From assembly GCA_005768755.1 (NCBI GenBank), contig VAFL01000006.1:186001-250000 (forward strand): DNA of 64,000 nt, written 5' to 3'. The notes beneath the pieces are model-generated. The model saw nothing but the letters and a program-made list of their open reading frames with translations. It was not told the origin of the DNA and ran no database searches. Of the stretch, positions 1 through 7,546 are shown one piece after another. The position numbers and the translations under genes were made by a program. The stretch is from Paracoccus denitrificans (GTDB taxonomy: Bacteria; Pseudomonadota; Alphaproteobacteria; Rhodobacterales; Rhodobacteraceae). How positions within the stretch are numbered: the first letter of the stretch is position 1; every line of letters starts with the position of its first letter.

Positions 1-408
1 GTTGTCGGTATAATGGGCCATCACCTCGGGCGTGTCGCGGCGTGGATCGACGGTCACGAAAACAGCCTGCGCATCGATCCCCTCTTCATCCAGAAGGTCC
101 AGTGCCTCGGCATTGCGGGAATTGTCGAAAGGGCAGATATCCGAGCAGTAGGAATAGCCGAAATAGACAAGCGTCGGCTTGGTGAAAACATCCTTTTCGG
201 TGACCCGCGTCCCGTTTTCATCCGTCAATTCAAACGACCCGCCAAGTGCCGACGAACCGCCTGCCACAACGCTGGTGCGACAATCCGCAAACGGGTCAGG
301 CTCGGCCTCTGCGGTCTGGTCGTCGCCCCGCGACATCCAGACCGAACCGCCGATCAAAACCGCCAGCGTCACGACCGTCCCGATAATCAGAAGCTGCTTG
401 TCGTTCAT
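1..408 (-). CDS. senC: SCO1/SenC family copper chaperone (3' truncated by window edge)
   Basis: SCO/SenC proteins are membrane-anchored thioredoxin-fold copper chaperones that help assemble the CuA or CuB site of cytochrome oxidases. The minus strand reads from an ATG at 408 to the window edge without a stop (136 codons visible). It begins with a short cytoplasmic stretch and one hydrophobic anchor (about residues 5-24). The copper-binding CxxxC follows in the context FGYSYCSDICPF, then the family segment VTVDPRRDTPEVMAHYTDN. The conserved distal His and the C-terminus lie outside the window. It is divergent from regB with an 87 bp gap, as in Rhodobacter, where senC and regA are co-transcribed away from regB. 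Inference: regA lies just outside the left edge. Confidence 0.93.
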   Translation of the reverse strand, partial: MNDKQLLIIGTVVTLAVLIGGSVWMSRGDDQTAEAEPDPFADCRTSVVAGGSSALGGSFELTDENGTRVTEKDVFTKPTLVYFGYSYCSDICPFDNSRNAEALDLLDEEGIDAQAVFVTVDPRRDTPEVMAHYTDN

Positions 409-495
409 GAGTATCCCGAATTCAGTTTCGATGCATTGATCGCCCATCGCGACGCTTATATCAACACGACCGATTGCCGCATCACGAGGTCGAGA

Positions 496-1830
496 ATGCC
501 GCAGGGCATGCAACTTGCCGCCACGCTGATAACAGATCCCAGACGACGCGCCGAACCGATCCGCCGCCGGACGCTGGTGCTGCTGCGCTGGATCGCGCTT
601 GGCGGACAACTTGCCGCAATTGTCGTGGCACTTCTGATGGGTGTGCAGTTCGCCACCCTGCCCGCGCTTGTGGCGGTCGCGGTCGGGGTCGCGCTGAACC
701 TGTGGCTGACCGCCATGCCATCACGGGTAACGCAAAGGGGGGCGACAGCGCAGCTTGTCTTCGATCTGGCGCAAATCTCGGTCCTGATCGGCCTGACCGG
801 CGGGCTTTCCAATCCGTTTGCGCTGCTGGTGCTGGCCCCGGTGACCATCGCCGCGACAGCGCTTGGCGACCGCCAGACATTGCTGATCGGGCTTGCCACT
901 GTTCTGATGATACTTCTGTCGGCCTGGCTGGCCGTGCCGCTGCGCCACGCCTCGCTTGATCTGACCATGCCCGCGATCCTGCAAGGCGCGCATCTGGTGG
1001 CAATTCTGATCGGGGTCGCGTTTTTCGCGATTTACGCCCGCAGGGTGTCCGAAGAACTGGCAACGACCGCCGATGCGCTTTTTGCGACCCAGATTGCCCT
1101 TGCACGCGAACAGAAGCTTCAGCATCTGGGCGGCGTCGTTGCCGCCGCCGCGCATGAGATGGGCACCCCGCTTGCGACCATAAAGCTGATTGCGTCCGAA
1201 TTGCGCGATGAATTGGCCGAGGCCCTGCCCGACCGCAGCGATCTGGCCGAGGATGCGGCTACCCTGACCCAATCGGCTGACCGATGCCGCGATATCATGC
1301 GGTCCATGGGTCGCGCCGGAAAAGACGATCTGAAGCTTTATGCCGCACCCCTGCGCACCGTGCTGGAGGAGGCCGCCGAACCCCACGCCGCGCGCGGTGC
1401 CAGCATCAGGATCGTGCTGCGGGACGAAGCCCGCCAACCGACGATCCAGCGCGATCCCGGCATCATCCACGGGCTGCGCAACATCATCCAGAACGGCGTA
1501 GATTTCGCACGCAGCCAGGTCACGATCCGTGCCGAATGGGACGCACAGCAGTTGCGCCTGGTGATCAGCGATGATGGGCCGGGCTATCCGCCGGCGATGC
1601 TCGGGCAGCTGTCGGACCCTTTCCCGATCGGACGGCGCAACGACCGGCGAAACGGCTATGAAGGCATGGGGCTGGGATTGTTCATCGCCCGGGCGCTTCT
1701 GGAAGGCAGCGGTGCGAAACTTAACTTTGCCAATAGCAACAGTGGTGCAGAGGTGTCGATCTTGTGGCCGATTTCACGCATTTCAGCCGATGATCGTGCG
1801 GCTTTGCAGGAAAATCCGCATATCGCCTAG
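496..1830 (+). CDS. regB: Redox sensor histidine kinase RegB/PrrB
   Basis: RegB autophosphorylates under reducing conditions and phosphorylates RegA to control photosynthesis, respiration and carbon/nitrogen fixation genes. Residues 25-180 form a six-helix membrane domain. GGLSNPF at 102-108 matches the ubiquinone-binding heptapeptide of the family. The H-box carries AAAAHEMGTPL with His220. A redox-active cysteine is present at 264 (SADRCRDIM), next to the position of R. capsulatus Cys265. The N-box (NIIQNGVDFA) and G-boxes (DDGPGYPP, GMGLGLF) complete the kinase. The frame stays open upstream to position 13, but that part is antisense to senC. I place the start at ATG 496, with ATG 508 as the alternative. 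Length (444 aa) is normal. Confidence 0.95.
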   Translation: MPQGMQLAATLITDPRRRAEPIRRRTLVLLRWIALGGQLAAIVVALLMGVQFATLPALVAVAVGVALNLWLTAMPSRVTQRGATAQLVFDLAQISVLIGLTGGLSNPFALLVLAPVTIAATALGDRQTLLIGLATVLMILLSAWLAVPLRHASLDLTMPAILQGAHLVAILIGVAFFAIYARRVSEELATTADALFATQIALAREQKLQHLGGVVAAAAHEMGTPLATIKLIASELRDELAEALPDRSDLAEDAATLTQSADRCRDIMRSMGRAGKDDLKLYAAPLRTVLEEAAEPHAARGASIRIVLRDEARQPTIQRDPGIIHGLRNIIQNGVDFARSQVTIRAEWDAQQLRLVISDDGPGYPPAMLGQLSDPFPIGRRNDRRNGYEGMGLGLFIARALLEGSGAKLNFANSNSGAEVSILWPISRISADDRAALQENPHIA

Positions 1831-1833
1831 CCG

Positions 1834-1848
1834 TTAACCACTTATTAA
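1834..1848. promoter_or_regulatory. Perfect CtrA-binding box
   Basis: The sequence TTAA-ccactta-TTAA, followed by CC, matches the full alphaproteobacterial CtrA consensus TTAA-N7-TTAA(C). It lies between the regB stop (1830) and the PAS protein start (1897), about 50 bp upstream of the latter. Inference: the PAS gene is a CtrA target. Binding has not been tested. Confidence 0.65.
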
Positions 1849-1896
1849 CCAATCTGGTGACTTAAATTTCCCAAGCTCCTGCTGGTTTGGTCATTC

Positions 1897-3465
1897 ATGG
1901 TTCCTGATCTTTCGATATTGCTGGCACTGTTGGGCGGCGCAGCATCCGTTTTCATCGCAATGATGGCTGTACGCGTTTCCGAACGGCGCAACAGACCGGC
2001 GCTGCTTGCGCCCGACCTGCTGGAACCGTGTATCTTCCTTTATCAGGGCGAACGGCTGGTCGACGCCACACCACCTGCCCGACGCATTCTGGCCGGCTGC
2101 TCTGGCACCAGCCTCTCGTCCTTCAAATCCTGGCTGGCGCATCGGTTCGACGATCTGGAGCTGCTGGACAACCTGGCCCGGACAGGGGGATCGGTCGCGC
2201 TGACCGGGCATTCCGGCAGCGGGCCCTCTTGCATGCGACTTCTGGCAAAGGAAGCCGTCGATGGTTCGGTCCGGCTGATATTAGAGCGTCCCGACACCGA
2301 AGCCTCTGCAATCATTGTCGATTCCCTGTCGCAACAGGCAATGGAGGAGGAGATTGCCATGTTGCGCGGTATCGTCGAATCCGCGCCGATGCTGATGCTG
2401 CGCCGCGATCTTCAAGGCAATGTCGTCTGGGCGAACGCAGCCTATCTTCACGCAGCGACCGTGAACAGTGATACGCTGTCCTTGCCGCTGCCCGAAATCC
2501 TTACGAACGATGGCGTCAAGGGTGACGCTGGTGGCGTCCACCGCGCGTATACGCAAACCGGCGAGGCTGTGCACTGGTTCGACTGCCATGACCGCAGCGA
2601 CGCAGGCGGCACGACGACGTTCGCCTTGCCCGCCGACGCCGAGGTTCAGGCCGAACAAAGCCTTCGTGAGTTCCTGCAGACCCTGACCAAGACCTTCGCG
2701 GACCTGCCCATCGGCCTGGCGATATTCGACCGTGAACGTCAGTTGCAACTGTTCAACCCGGCGCTGATTGACCTGACCGGGCTGTCGGCCGGTTTTCTGA
2801 CCAGCCGACCGTCGCTGTACAGCGTGCTTGACCAGCTACGAGAGTTGCGCATGGTGCCAGAGCCCCGCGATTACCGGGGCTGGCGCAAGCAGATCACAAC
2901 GCTGGAATCCGCTGCCTCGGCCGGGCATCACGTTGAAACCTGGTCATTGCCGGGCGGCCGGACCTATCGCGTCACCGGACGACCACATCCCGGCGGTGCC
3001 GTCGCATTCCTGTTCGACGACATCACGTCAGAGATCACGCTGACCCGAAAATTCCGCGCCGAGCTTACGCTGGGGTCGCAGGTTCTGGACGGTCTGGAAC
3101 AGGCGCTGATCGTTTTCAACGCTGTCGGGCAGGTCGTGATGTGCAATGCACCCTACCAAGCACTATGGGGGTCCGGGCCGGAACGGCTGTCTGAGGCATT
3201 GCAGGTCTGGCAAGGGGAATGGTCGGAAGCGCCAGGCCTGAAGGAACTGGAAAATGCCCTCAGCCGTGAAATACTGGCCGAGGGCGAACGTGGCGTCTTG
3301 TTCGGCCCCGATGGCAAGGGCGTCTTCAGCTGGACCGTAACGGCGCTGCCGGGGGGCAAGCGCATGGCGTGCTTCAAACCAGTGGCAAGCCAGAATCTGG
3401 TCCCGGAAGCGGATGCCCTGCCCGTCCAGCGACTGAACCAGATGGCAGGCAATTCAGCATCGTGA
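1897..3465 (+). CDS. Membrane-anchored multi-PAS protein without kinase domain, possibly DivL-like
   Basis: This 522-residue protein has one N-terminal transmembrane helix (about 5-25). A region of unclear fold follows, then what read as three PAS-like modules near 152-235, 262-375 and 392-495. The middle one, from ADLPIGLAIFDRERQLQLFNPALIDLTGL, resembles PAS_7. I see no H-box and no ATP-binding N or G boxes, so it is not a complete histidine kinase. A perfect CtrA box lies just upstream. Rhodobacterales DivL, which modulates the CckA-ChpT-CtrA pathway, has been described as a PAS-domain protein, and I recall it lying near regAB in R. capsulatus. That identification is inference from domain content, the CtrA box and an uncertain memory of gene location. 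A sensor of another kind is the alternative. Confidence 0.75.
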   Translation: MVPDLSILLALLGGAASVFIAMMAVRVSERRNRPALLAPDLLEPCIFLYQGERLVDATPPARRILAGCSGTSLSSFKSWLAHRFDDLELLDNLARTGGSVALTGHSGSGPSCMRLLAKEAVDGSVRLILERPDTEASAIIVDSLSQQAMEEEIAMLRGIVESAPMLMLRRDLQGNVVWANAAYLHAATVNSDTLSLPLPEILTNDGVKGDAGGVHRAYTQTGEAVHWFDCHDRSDAGGTTTFALPADAEVQAEQSLREFLQTLTKTFADLPIGLAIFDRERQLQLFNPALIDLTGLSAGFLTSRPSLYSVLDQLRELRMVPEPRDYRGWRKQITTLESAASAGHHVETWSLPGGRTYRVTGRPHPGGAVAFLFDDITSEITLTRKFRAELTLGSQVLDGLEQALIVFNAVGQVVMCNAPYQALWGSGPERLSEALQVWQGEWSEAPGLKELENALSREILAEGERGVLFGPDGKGVFSWTVTALPGGKRMACFKPVASQNLVPEADALPVQRLNQMAGNSAS

Positions 3466-3489
3466 CGGCTGACGGTCGGCCGGTAACGG

Positions 3490-3681
3490 CTATTGCAGAT
3501 TAGACTTCGGCCCGGCGAAATACCACGCAATCAGCCCGACGACCGGCAGGAAAGCAACGATAAGCACCCAGATGATCTTGCTGGATCTCTCGGCACCCGA
3601 ATTGATGATCTGTGCAATGGCCCAGACGTCGAGCGCAAAGACGATGATCATCAACAGGCCATTGAACATATTTAACTGCAT
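3490..3681 (-). CDS. Small PLDc_N-domain membrane protein
   Basis: This 63-residue protein has two transmembrane helices: FNGLLMIIVFALDVWAIAQII, then IIWVLIVAFLPVVGLIAWYFAGP. The arrangement and the charged linker between them (NSGAERSSK) fit the PLDc_N family (phospholipase D/cardiolipin synthase N-terminal-like), which often occurs as a stand-alone small protein of unknown role. The frame is open to 3747, but I chose ATG 3681 because a GGAG sits 6 nt upstream and the extra N-terminal residues are not membrane-like. It lies downstream of hslU on the same strand and is convergent with the PAS gene. Confidence 0.75.
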   Translation of the reverse strand: MQLNMFNGLLMIIVFALDVWAIAQIINSGAERSSKIIWVLIVAFLPVVGLIAWYFAGPKSNLQ

Positions 3682-3786
3682 CTGTTTCTCCGCGTCCGCA
3701 TTCAATATTTCGCCGAGACAACGAAGATCGAGCGCCGGCGGTTCCACGACGACCGGCCCGAAGCTGGGACGGCCGCATGAAACAGG

Positions 3787-5088
3787 CTACAGAACATAAC
3801 GCGACAGATCGGCCGAACGGGACAGGTCGCCCAGATGCTCTTCCACAAAAGCCGCGTCGATGGTGACTTCCTCGCCGCTGCGATCAGGGGCACTGAAGGA
3901 AAGCTCCTCGAATACGCGTTCGATCACGGTGTAAAGCCGCCGCGCGCCGATGTTTTCGACGCTGCCATTCACCTCGGCCGCGATACGGGCCAATGCGGCG
4001 ATCCCGTCTGCGGCAAAAGTCACGCTCATGCCTTCCGTGCCCATAAGCGCCGTATACTGGCGGGTCAGAGCATTGTCGGTCTCGGTCAGGATTCGGACGA
4101 AGTCCTCTTCCGTCAGGGCGCGCAATTCGACGCGAATGGGCAGGCGCCCCTGCAATTCGGGCAGCAGGTCCGATGGTTTCGACACGTGGAAGGCGCCAGA
4201 GGCGATGAACAGGATATGGTCCGTCTTTACCGGACCGTATTTCGTGCTGACAGTCGTGCCTTCGATCAGTGGCAGCAGGTCGCGCTGCACGCCTTCACGG
4301 CTGACATCGGCACCGCGGGCCTCGGCGCGGGCCGACACCTTGTCGATCTCGTCAATGAAGACGATCCCGTTCTGCTGCACGGCTTCCAGCGCTGCGGCCT
4401 TTACGGCCTCATCGTCCAGCAGCTTGTCTGCCTCCTCGGCGATCAGTAGTTCATAGCTTTCCGCGACCGTTACCTTGCGCTTGGTCTTGCGCCCGCCAAA
4501 CGCCTTCATCAGACCGGACAGGTCCATCATCCCCATCCCGCCTGCGCCGCCTGGCATATCCATCATCCCCAGCGGGTTGGAATTGTCCTGCACCTCGATT
4601 TCGATGATGGTATCGTCCAACTCGCCGCGTTTCAGCTTTTCGCGAAACATGTTGCGGGTCTGGTCGCGCGCGCCCTCGCCCGCAAGAACCGACAGGACAC
4701 GGTCTTCAGCAGCCTTGTGGGCGCTTGCCTTCACGGCCTCGCGCATGCGTTCGCGGGTTTCGATCATGGCGGCATCGGTCAGATCGCGAATAATCTGTTC
4801 GACATCGCGACCGACATAGCCGACTTCGGTAAACTTCGTCGCCTCGACCTTGACGAAGGGCGCTTGCGCCAGTTTCGCCAGCCGGCGGCTGATCTCGGTC
4901 TTGCCGACGCCGGTCGGGCCGATCATCAGGATGTTCTTGGGGTAGACCTCGTCACGGATGTCGTCGGCCAGTTGCTTGCGCCGCCAACGGTTGCGCAGCG
5001 CCACGGCCACCGCGCGCTTTGCGTCTTTCTGGCCAATGATGAACCGGTCCAGTTCCGAGACAATTTCACGGGGGGTAAGTTCGCTCAT
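3787..5088 (-). CDS. hslU: HslU, ATPase subunit of the HslUV protease
   Basis: HslU is the AAA+ unfoldase that feeds substrates to the HslV peptidase. The 433-residue protein shows Walker A GPTGVGKT (57-64), the pore motif GYVG (90-93), Walker B GIVFIDEID (about 239-247), the glycine/methionine-rich I-domain segment (about 170-200), and the HslU C-terminal tail SRYVL that docks into HslV. The ATG overlaps the last bases of the upstream GNAT gene by 4 bp (5085-5088). It therefore forms an operon hslV-GNAT-hslU in which both junctions overlap. Confidence 0.98.
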   Translation of the reverse strand: MSELTPREIVSELDRFIIGQKDAKRAVAVALRNRWRRKQLADDIRDEVYPKNILMIGPTGVGKTEISRRLAKLAQAPFVKVEATKFTEVGYVGRDVEQIIRDLTDAAMIETRERMREAVKASAHKAAEDRVLSVLAGEGARDQTRNMFREKLKRGELDDTIIEIEVQDNSNPLGMMDMPGGAGGMGMMDLSGLMKAFGGRKTKRKVTVAESYELLIAEEADKLLDDEAVKAAALEAVQQNGIVFIDEIDKVSARAEARGADVSREGVQRDLLPLIEGTTVSTKYGPVKTDHILFIASGAFHVSKPSDLLPELQGRLPIRVELRALTEEDFVRILTETDNALTRQYTALMGTEGMSVTFAADGIAALARIAAEVNGSVENIGARRLYTVIERVFEELSFSAPDRSGEEVTIDAAFVEEHLGDLSRSADLSRYVL

Positions 5089-5609
5089 GCGGTTTCGCTT
5101 TCCTTTTGGTGGCGCATCAACAGGCAGTCGCCCGAGCGGCCTTCGAATTCTGGGATTGGCCGGAATCCGGCCTTTTCATAGGCGCGGATGGCGCGCGCAT
5201 TGGCGGGATCGGGGTCAATGATGATGGTCTGATGGCCGTCGCGGCGCAGCTTCGCCACGAATGCCGCCAAGGCCCGCGCGCCGATGCCCCGCGAAAGCAG
5301 GTCAGCAGGCCCGATGGACAGATCGACGCCGATGGCGTCATCGGGCAGTTCAGCCACCCAAGGCGCCTGGGTGATCCAGGGTTCGACCCGCGCGTCGCGG
5401 ATGAACCAGTATTGGATATAGCCGACGGGTTCGCCATCGAGGTGGAACAGAAAGGGGCGCGTGCTGTCACGGCCCGAAATCATGTCGCGCCACAGGGCGG
5501 TTTCGGCGTCGTCATCACCCCACCATTCGCGCCAATGTGGCGTGGCCAGCCAGCGCCGCAGCAGGGGCAGGTCGTCTTCGGTGACTGGGGTGAAACCCAG
5601 ATCAGCCAC
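5085..5609 (-). CDS. GNAT acetyltransferase of AAC(6')-like type inserted between hslV and hslU
   Basis: A 174-residue GNAT protein. The N-terminal segment LLRRWLATPHWREWWGD is typical of the AAC(6')-Ib/IucB-like subgroup. The acetyl-CoA-binding part follows as VDLSIGPADLLSRGIGARALAAF, then DPDPANARAIRAYEKAGF. The substrate is unknown. Aminoglycoside acetylation is one family activity, but sequence alone does not support a resistance role. It overlaps the end of hslV by 8 bp and hslU by 4 bp, so the three genes are almost certainly translated from one message. Confidence 0.88.
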   Translation of the reverse strand: MADLGFTPVTEDDLPLLRRWLATPHWREWWGDDDAETALWRDMISGRDSTRPFLFHLDGEPVGYIQYWFIRDARVEPWITQAPWVAELPDDAIGVDLSIGPADLLSRGIGARALAAFVAKLRRDGHQTIIIDPDPANARAIRAYEKAGFRPIPEFEGRSGDCLLMRHQKESETA

Positions 5610-6159
5610 CGATCACCTCAACCGTGAGGTTGCCATTGGTGTAGACGCAGATATCCGAAGCGATAGCCATCGCCTTGCGGGCCACTTCTTCGGCACCCAG
5701 ATCGGTCGCCAGCAATCCGCGCGCCGCCGCCAGCGCGAAATTCCCGCCCGATCCGATGGCGGCAACGTCATGTTCGGGCTCCAGCACGTCGCCGGCGCCG
5801 GTCACGACATAGATCTGCGCCCCATCCGTCACGATAAGCATCGCTTCGAGATTGCGCAGATATTTGTCGGTGCGCCAGTCCTTTGCCAGCTCGACACAGG
5901 CGCGCTGCAACTGACCGGGTGCAGCTTCCAGCTTCTTTTCCAGACGCTCCAGCAGGGTGAAGGCATCCGCGGTCGAACCGGCAAAGCCCACGACGACATC
6001 GCGACCGCCCGGCGACAGGCGCCGCACCTTGCGGGCGGTGCCTTTCATCACCGTCTGACCGACACTGACCTGCCCGTCGCCAGCGACGACGACCTTGTCG
6101 CCACGCTTCACTGCAAGGATCGTCGTGCCATGCCAGCCGGGAAACTTGTCTTCCGCCAT
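5602..6159 (-). CDS. hslV: HslV, peptidase subunit of the HslUV protease
   Basis: HslV is the proteasome-beta-like threonine peptidase that assembles with HslU. The protein begins with a short propeptide. HGTTILAVK follows, and Thr12 is the expected catalytic N-terminal threonine after processing. Family segments VVVAGDGQVSVGQTVMKGTARKVRRL, GFAGSTADAFTLLERLE and AIGSGGNFALAAARGL are present. Length (185 aa) is normal. An AGGAGA-type ribosome site lies just upstream of ATG 6159. It is the first gene of hslV-GNAT-hslU and is divergent from the KpsS-like gene at 6249. Confidence 0.98.
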   Translation of the reverse strand: MAEDKFPGWHGTTILAVKRGDKVVVAGDGQVSVGQTVMKGTARKVRRLSPGGRDVVVGFAGSTADAFTLLERLEKKLEAAPGQLQRACVELAKDWRTDKYLRNLEAMLIVTDGAQIYVVTGAGDVLEPEHDVAAIGSGGNFALAAARGLLATDLGAEEVARKAMAIASDICVYTNGNLTVEVIGG

Positions 6160-6248
6160 GAATATCTCCTGTGTTGAGGGTCAGATAAGTGCCGCAATTC
6201 CCACCCGCAAGCCATTGCGGGCCACCAAAGCCAAACCTATCCTGCGAC

Positions 6249-7136
6249 ATGCCCGAAAGAACGCTTCGAATCCATCTTGACCCGGAAATGACTGATCGGC
6301 TGCGATCGGGTCACTTCAACTTCATCGAGCGTGTGCGCGATGCCGTCGCCAGCCGCGGCTGGCACAGCGAGATTGCGCCCGAATCCGACGCCGCCCCCGA
6401 ACGCTATGTCTATGCGCTTCACCACATGAGTGGCCCGCGACACAAGCGCACCAAAATCTTCCGGCGGACCTATTACTATCCGTTCTGGCATATCGAAACG
6501 GTGCCGCAGCGCTGGCGTTGGGACGTCGCGAAGGCTGAATTCCGACCCAACCAGATCGACACGGACGAGGCGCGAAACTTCATTCACAACCTGCGCGCAC
6601 AATACCTGCCCGGCATATCACCAGTTGCGCCGACCCATGTGCTGATTGCGCTGCAGCAGGATCTGTTGAAGGCGCGCTCGTTCCAGACCATGAGCCCGCT
6701 GGCCATGGTCGAGGCGGTTGCCCGGACCGAAAAGACCTGTATCGCAACGCTGCACCCGAATGGCGATTACAAGCCCGAGGAACTGGCCGCGCTTGATACG
6801 CTGGCTGCGCGCTATCCCAACCTGACGATCGGCGGAAGCAGTCGCGATCTTCTGGCCGGGGCGGAATACGTCGCGACCCAGAACAGCGCCGTGGCGATGG
6901 ATGCCTATCTGCTGACGCGGCCTGTCGTGCTGTTCGGCCAGATAGACTTTCACCATATCGCGCTGAATGTGGCGGATATGGGGGTAGAGGCCGCGCTGAA
7001 CGCCGCACCCGACCACAAGACGCATTACGCGAAATACCTGTACTGGATGCTGCGAGAGCAGGCGATTGACGCGATGGCACCCACGGCAGAACTGCGCATC
7101 CTGGACGCATTGAAAAAGGGCGGCTGGCCTATCTGA
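6249..7136 (+). CDS. KpsS/LipB-like (capsule polysaccharide biosynthesis-like) protein, function unknown
   Basis: A 295-residue soluble protein. The C-terminal half has THVLIALQQDLLKARSF, TLHPNGDYKPEE, and YVATQNSAVAMDAYLLTRPVVLFG. This is the arrangement of the sugar-nucleotide-binding half of GT-B-fold capsule/LPS transferases of the KpsS/LipB type. The N-terminal part, including FRRTYYYPFWHIE, is one I do not recognise. No polysaccharide genes lie nearby. ATG 6249 is chosen because the frame upstream to 6189 is only a short non-conserved extension inside the hslV promoter region. The stop codon lies in the loop of a hairpin used by trxA on the other strand. Confidence 0.65.
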   Translation: MPERTLRIHLDPEMTDRLRSGHFNFIERVRDAVASRGWHSEIAPESDAAPERYVYALHHMSGPRHKRTKIFRRTYYYPFWHIETVPQRWRWDVAKAEFRPNQIDTDEARNFIHNLRAQYLPGISPVAPTHVLIALQQDLLKARSFQTMSPLAMVEAVARTEKTCIATLHPNGDYKPEELAALDTLAARYPNLTIGGSSRDLLAGAEYVATQNSAVAMDAYLLTRPVVLFGQIDFHHIALNVADMGVEAALNAAPDHKTHYAKYLYWMLREQAIDAMAPTAELRILDALKKGGWPI

Positions 7137-7147
7137 CCGCCGCCCTT
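7113..7147 (-). terminator. Intrinsic terminator of trxA
   Basis: AAGGGCGGC at 7116-7124 pairs with GCCGCCCTT at 7139-7147 (9 bp, 14 nt loop). Read on the minus strand, the stem is followed by a run of T (7117-7113). It lies about 20 bp beyond the trxA stop and covers the last codons and stop of the convergent gene. Confidence 0.75.
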
Positions 7148-7168
7148 CATAAGGATTCCTGCGCCAGA

Positions 7169-7489
7169 TCAGACGTTTTCGTCGATCCAGGCCTTAAGCG
7201 CGGCTTTGGGCGCAGCACCGATCTTGTTCGAGACGACCTTGCCATCCTTGAACATGAACAGCGCCGGAATGCCGCGCACGCCCATTGCGGCGGGGCTTTC
7301 GGGGTTTTCGTCCACGTTCACCTTCACGATCTTGACCTTGCCATCATATTCGGCCGAAAGTTCTTCCAGCGAGGGGCCGATCTGTTTGCAGGGTCCGCAC
7401 CATTCGGCCCAGAAGTCGACAATCACAGGGGTGTCGGACTTGATAACCTCTGCATCGAACTGCGCGTCGGTAACGGGTTGAGTGGCCAT
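7169..7489 (-). CDS. trxA: Thioredoxin 1
   Basis: A general disulfide reductase of the cytoplasm. The 106-residue protein has the active site WAEWCGPCKQIGP with the classical CGPC, the buried Asp and the cis-Pro segment GIPALFMFKDGK. Length and motifs are canonical for thioredoxin 1. It follows addA on the same strand after 57 bp, an addA-trxA arrangement seen in Rhodobacterales, and it ends before a clear intrinsic terminator. Confidence 0.97.
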   Translation of the reverse strand: MATQPVTDAQFDAEVIKSDTPVIVDFWAEWCGPCKQIGPSLEELSAEYDGKVKIVKVNVDENPESPAAMGVRGIPALFMFKDGKVVSNKIGAAPKAALKAWIDENV

Positions 7490-7546
7490 GACGGACTCTC
7501 CTGTATGGCAGCCGGGCTGAGCCGGCGTTATGGGATCGTTTAACAG

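Noticed and set aside
13..495. N-terminal extension of the regB frame
   Set aside because: It is antisense to senC and the regB family starts near MPQGMQLAAT; conserved SCO motifs lie on the other strand.
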